DNA of 64,000 bases from Achromobacter pulmonis (GTDB taxonomy: Bacteria > Pseudomonadota > Gammaproteobacteria > Burkholderiales > Burkholderiaceae_B): NCBI RefSeq assembly GCF_002885955.2, contig NZ_POQS01000006.1:112888-176887 (forward strand). The letters are read 5' to 3'. The translations under genes and the position numbers were made by a program. Positions within the stretch are counted from its first letter, which is position 1. The number at the start of each line of letters is the position of its first letter. Positions 63,121 to 64,000 of the stretch are shown here, in pieces. The notes beneath the pieces were generated by a model. The model saw only the letters and a list, made by a program, of their open reading frames with translations. It ran no database searches and was not told where the DNA came from.

Positions 63121-64000
63121 ATGCCGCCTGCCGCTCCCCCCGCCTGGCTGAAAGCCGCGCCCGCGCTTTTCCTGCTCCTGTGGTCCAGCGGCTTCGTCGT
63201 GCTCAAGGTCGGGCTGGCCTACGCCGATCCCATGACGTTCCTGGCGCTGCGCTACGCCTGCGTGGTGCTGATCCTGGCCCCCTTCCTGCTGTTCGCGCGC
63301 CCGCCGCTGCCGCGCGCGGCGGCGGCCTGGGGCCATCTGGCGATGGTCGGCCTGCTGCTGCAGGCGGGCTATTTCTGCTTCACCTACCTGTCGCTCAAGC
63401 AAGGCATGTCGGCCGGCGGGCTGGCGCTGATCGCTTCGCTGCAGCCCATCCTGATCGGCCTGCTGGCCCCGGCCATCGCGCACGAGCGCGTCGACGCGCG
63501 GCGCTGGGCCGGCCTGGGCCTGGGCGTGTCGGGCGCAGCGCTGGTGATCGTGGCCAAGGCCTCGGTCGACGTGCTCTCGCCGCTGGGCCTGCTGTTCGCC
63601 ATCGGCGCCCTGCTGTCCATCACCGGCGGCACGCTGTATGAAAAACGCTACGGCGCCGAGACCCATCCGGCCGTCTCGAATATGGTGCAGTACGCGGTCG
63701 GCCTGGCCGTGACCGCGCCGCTGGCCTTCTGGCTGGAGCCGATGCGCATCGAGTGGACCGGCGCGCTGTGGGCCTCGCTGGTCTATCTGGTGCTGTGCAA
63801 TTCGCTGGTGGCCATCACCCTGCTGCTGACCATGATCCGGCATGGCGAGGCCTCGCGCGTGTCGGCGCTGTTCTTCCTGGTCCCGCCGTGCACCGCGCTC
63901 ATCGCGCTGGCGGTGCTGGACGAAGCCATCCCGGCGCTGGCCTGGCCCGGCATGGCCCTGGCCGCGCTGGGCATCCTGCTGGTGACGCGCGCCCGCAAGG
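63121..64000 (+). CDS. EamA/DMT-family transporter (cut by window edge)
   Basis: The ATG at 63121 opens a frame that stays open to the window end (293 codons). It has hydrophobic segments throughout, about nine of the usual ten within the window: LFLLLWSSGFVVLKVG, LALRYACVVLILAPFL, HLAMVGLLLQAGYFCF, GLALIASLQPILIGLL and WAGLGLGVSGAALVIV, with SRVSALFFLVPPCTALIALA later. The WSSGFVVLKVGL start is typical of drug/metabolite exporters. Substrate unknown. The C terminus is missing. Confidence 0.9.
   Translation, partial: MPPAAPPAWLKAAPALFLLLWSSGFVVLKVGLAYADPMTFLALRYACVVLILAPFLLFARPPLPRAAAAWGHLAMVGLLLQAGYFCFTYLSLKQGMSAGGLALIASLQPILIGLLAPAIAHERVDARRWAGLGLGVSGAALVIVAKASVDVLSPLGLLFAIGALLSITGGTLYEKRYGAETHPAVSNMVQYAVGLAVTAPLAFWLEPMRIEWTGALWASLVYLVLCNSLVAITLLLTMIRHGEASRVSALFFLVPPCTALIALAVLDEAIPALAWPGMALAALGILLVTRARK

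Overview
The window is betaproteobacterial chromosome of the Alcaligenaceae type (Bordetella/Achromobacter-like). The GC content is high, and the host genes are typical of that group: hupB beside a tRNA-Val gene, a met-family PLP enzyme, rlmB, rnr and two tRNA-Leu(CAG) genes. A complete lambda-like (cos-type, siphovirus) prophage of about 54 kb is inserted in tRNA-Val(TAC). A perfect 56-bp direct repeat (787-842 and 54896-54951) marks its ends. The intact tRNA lies at the integrase end, and the other copy is only the 3' part of the tRNA. Left of that copy, 1-530 is the start of a different tyrosine integrase that runs off the window, so a second integrative element appears to sit in tandem at the same attachment site.

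Prophage layout, left to right. (a) 1024-2895: accessory genes at the left end, including a frameshifted SRAP/YedK-like gene and an unknown two-gene unit. (b) 3088-28513, minus strand, read right to left: the late operon in lambda order, from a Z-like protein, terminase small and large subunits, W, portal, ClpP-type protease, decoration protein D, capsid E, FII and U through the major tail protein, G/GT (with a clear -1 slippery site), tape measure, M, a fibre with six knob-like repeats and its partner, L, K, I and J, to holins, endolysin and Rz/Rz1. (c) 28514-31165: a possible cos region, a HicAB toxin-antitoxin pair, a tRNA-Gly and two secreted proteins of unknown function. (d) 31239-37347, minus strand: the early replication operon, with a Cro/YdaS-type regulator, a CII-like regulator, a YbcO-type nuclease, an O-like initiator carrying seven palindromic iterons, a DnaC-like loader and a putative resolvase. 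(e) 37359-42131: the immunity region, with a CI-type repressor flanked by two clusters of the same GTAGC-N4-GCTAC operator. A fic gene here is interrupted by an IS5-family element. (f) 42132-53340, plus strand: the left early operon, with a long structured leader, many very small proteins, RdgC, a ParB-like protein, a C5 DNA methyltransferase broken by an in-frame stop, and several modular hypothetical genes. (g) An excisionase-like protein and the integrase.

The CI repressor presumably represses a PR-like promoter (cro operon) and a PL-like promoter (TTGATT-17-TACTAT) through the two operator clusters. The O-like and DnaC-like proteins would start replication at the iterons inside the O gene. 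Virion genes look intact. Four accessory or early genes carry lesions: SRAP, fic, a small early gene with a C7 run, and the methyltransferase.

Host genes to the right (55069-64000) are ordinary housekeeping genes. I could not run database searches, so family names rest on recognisable motifs, gene order and length.
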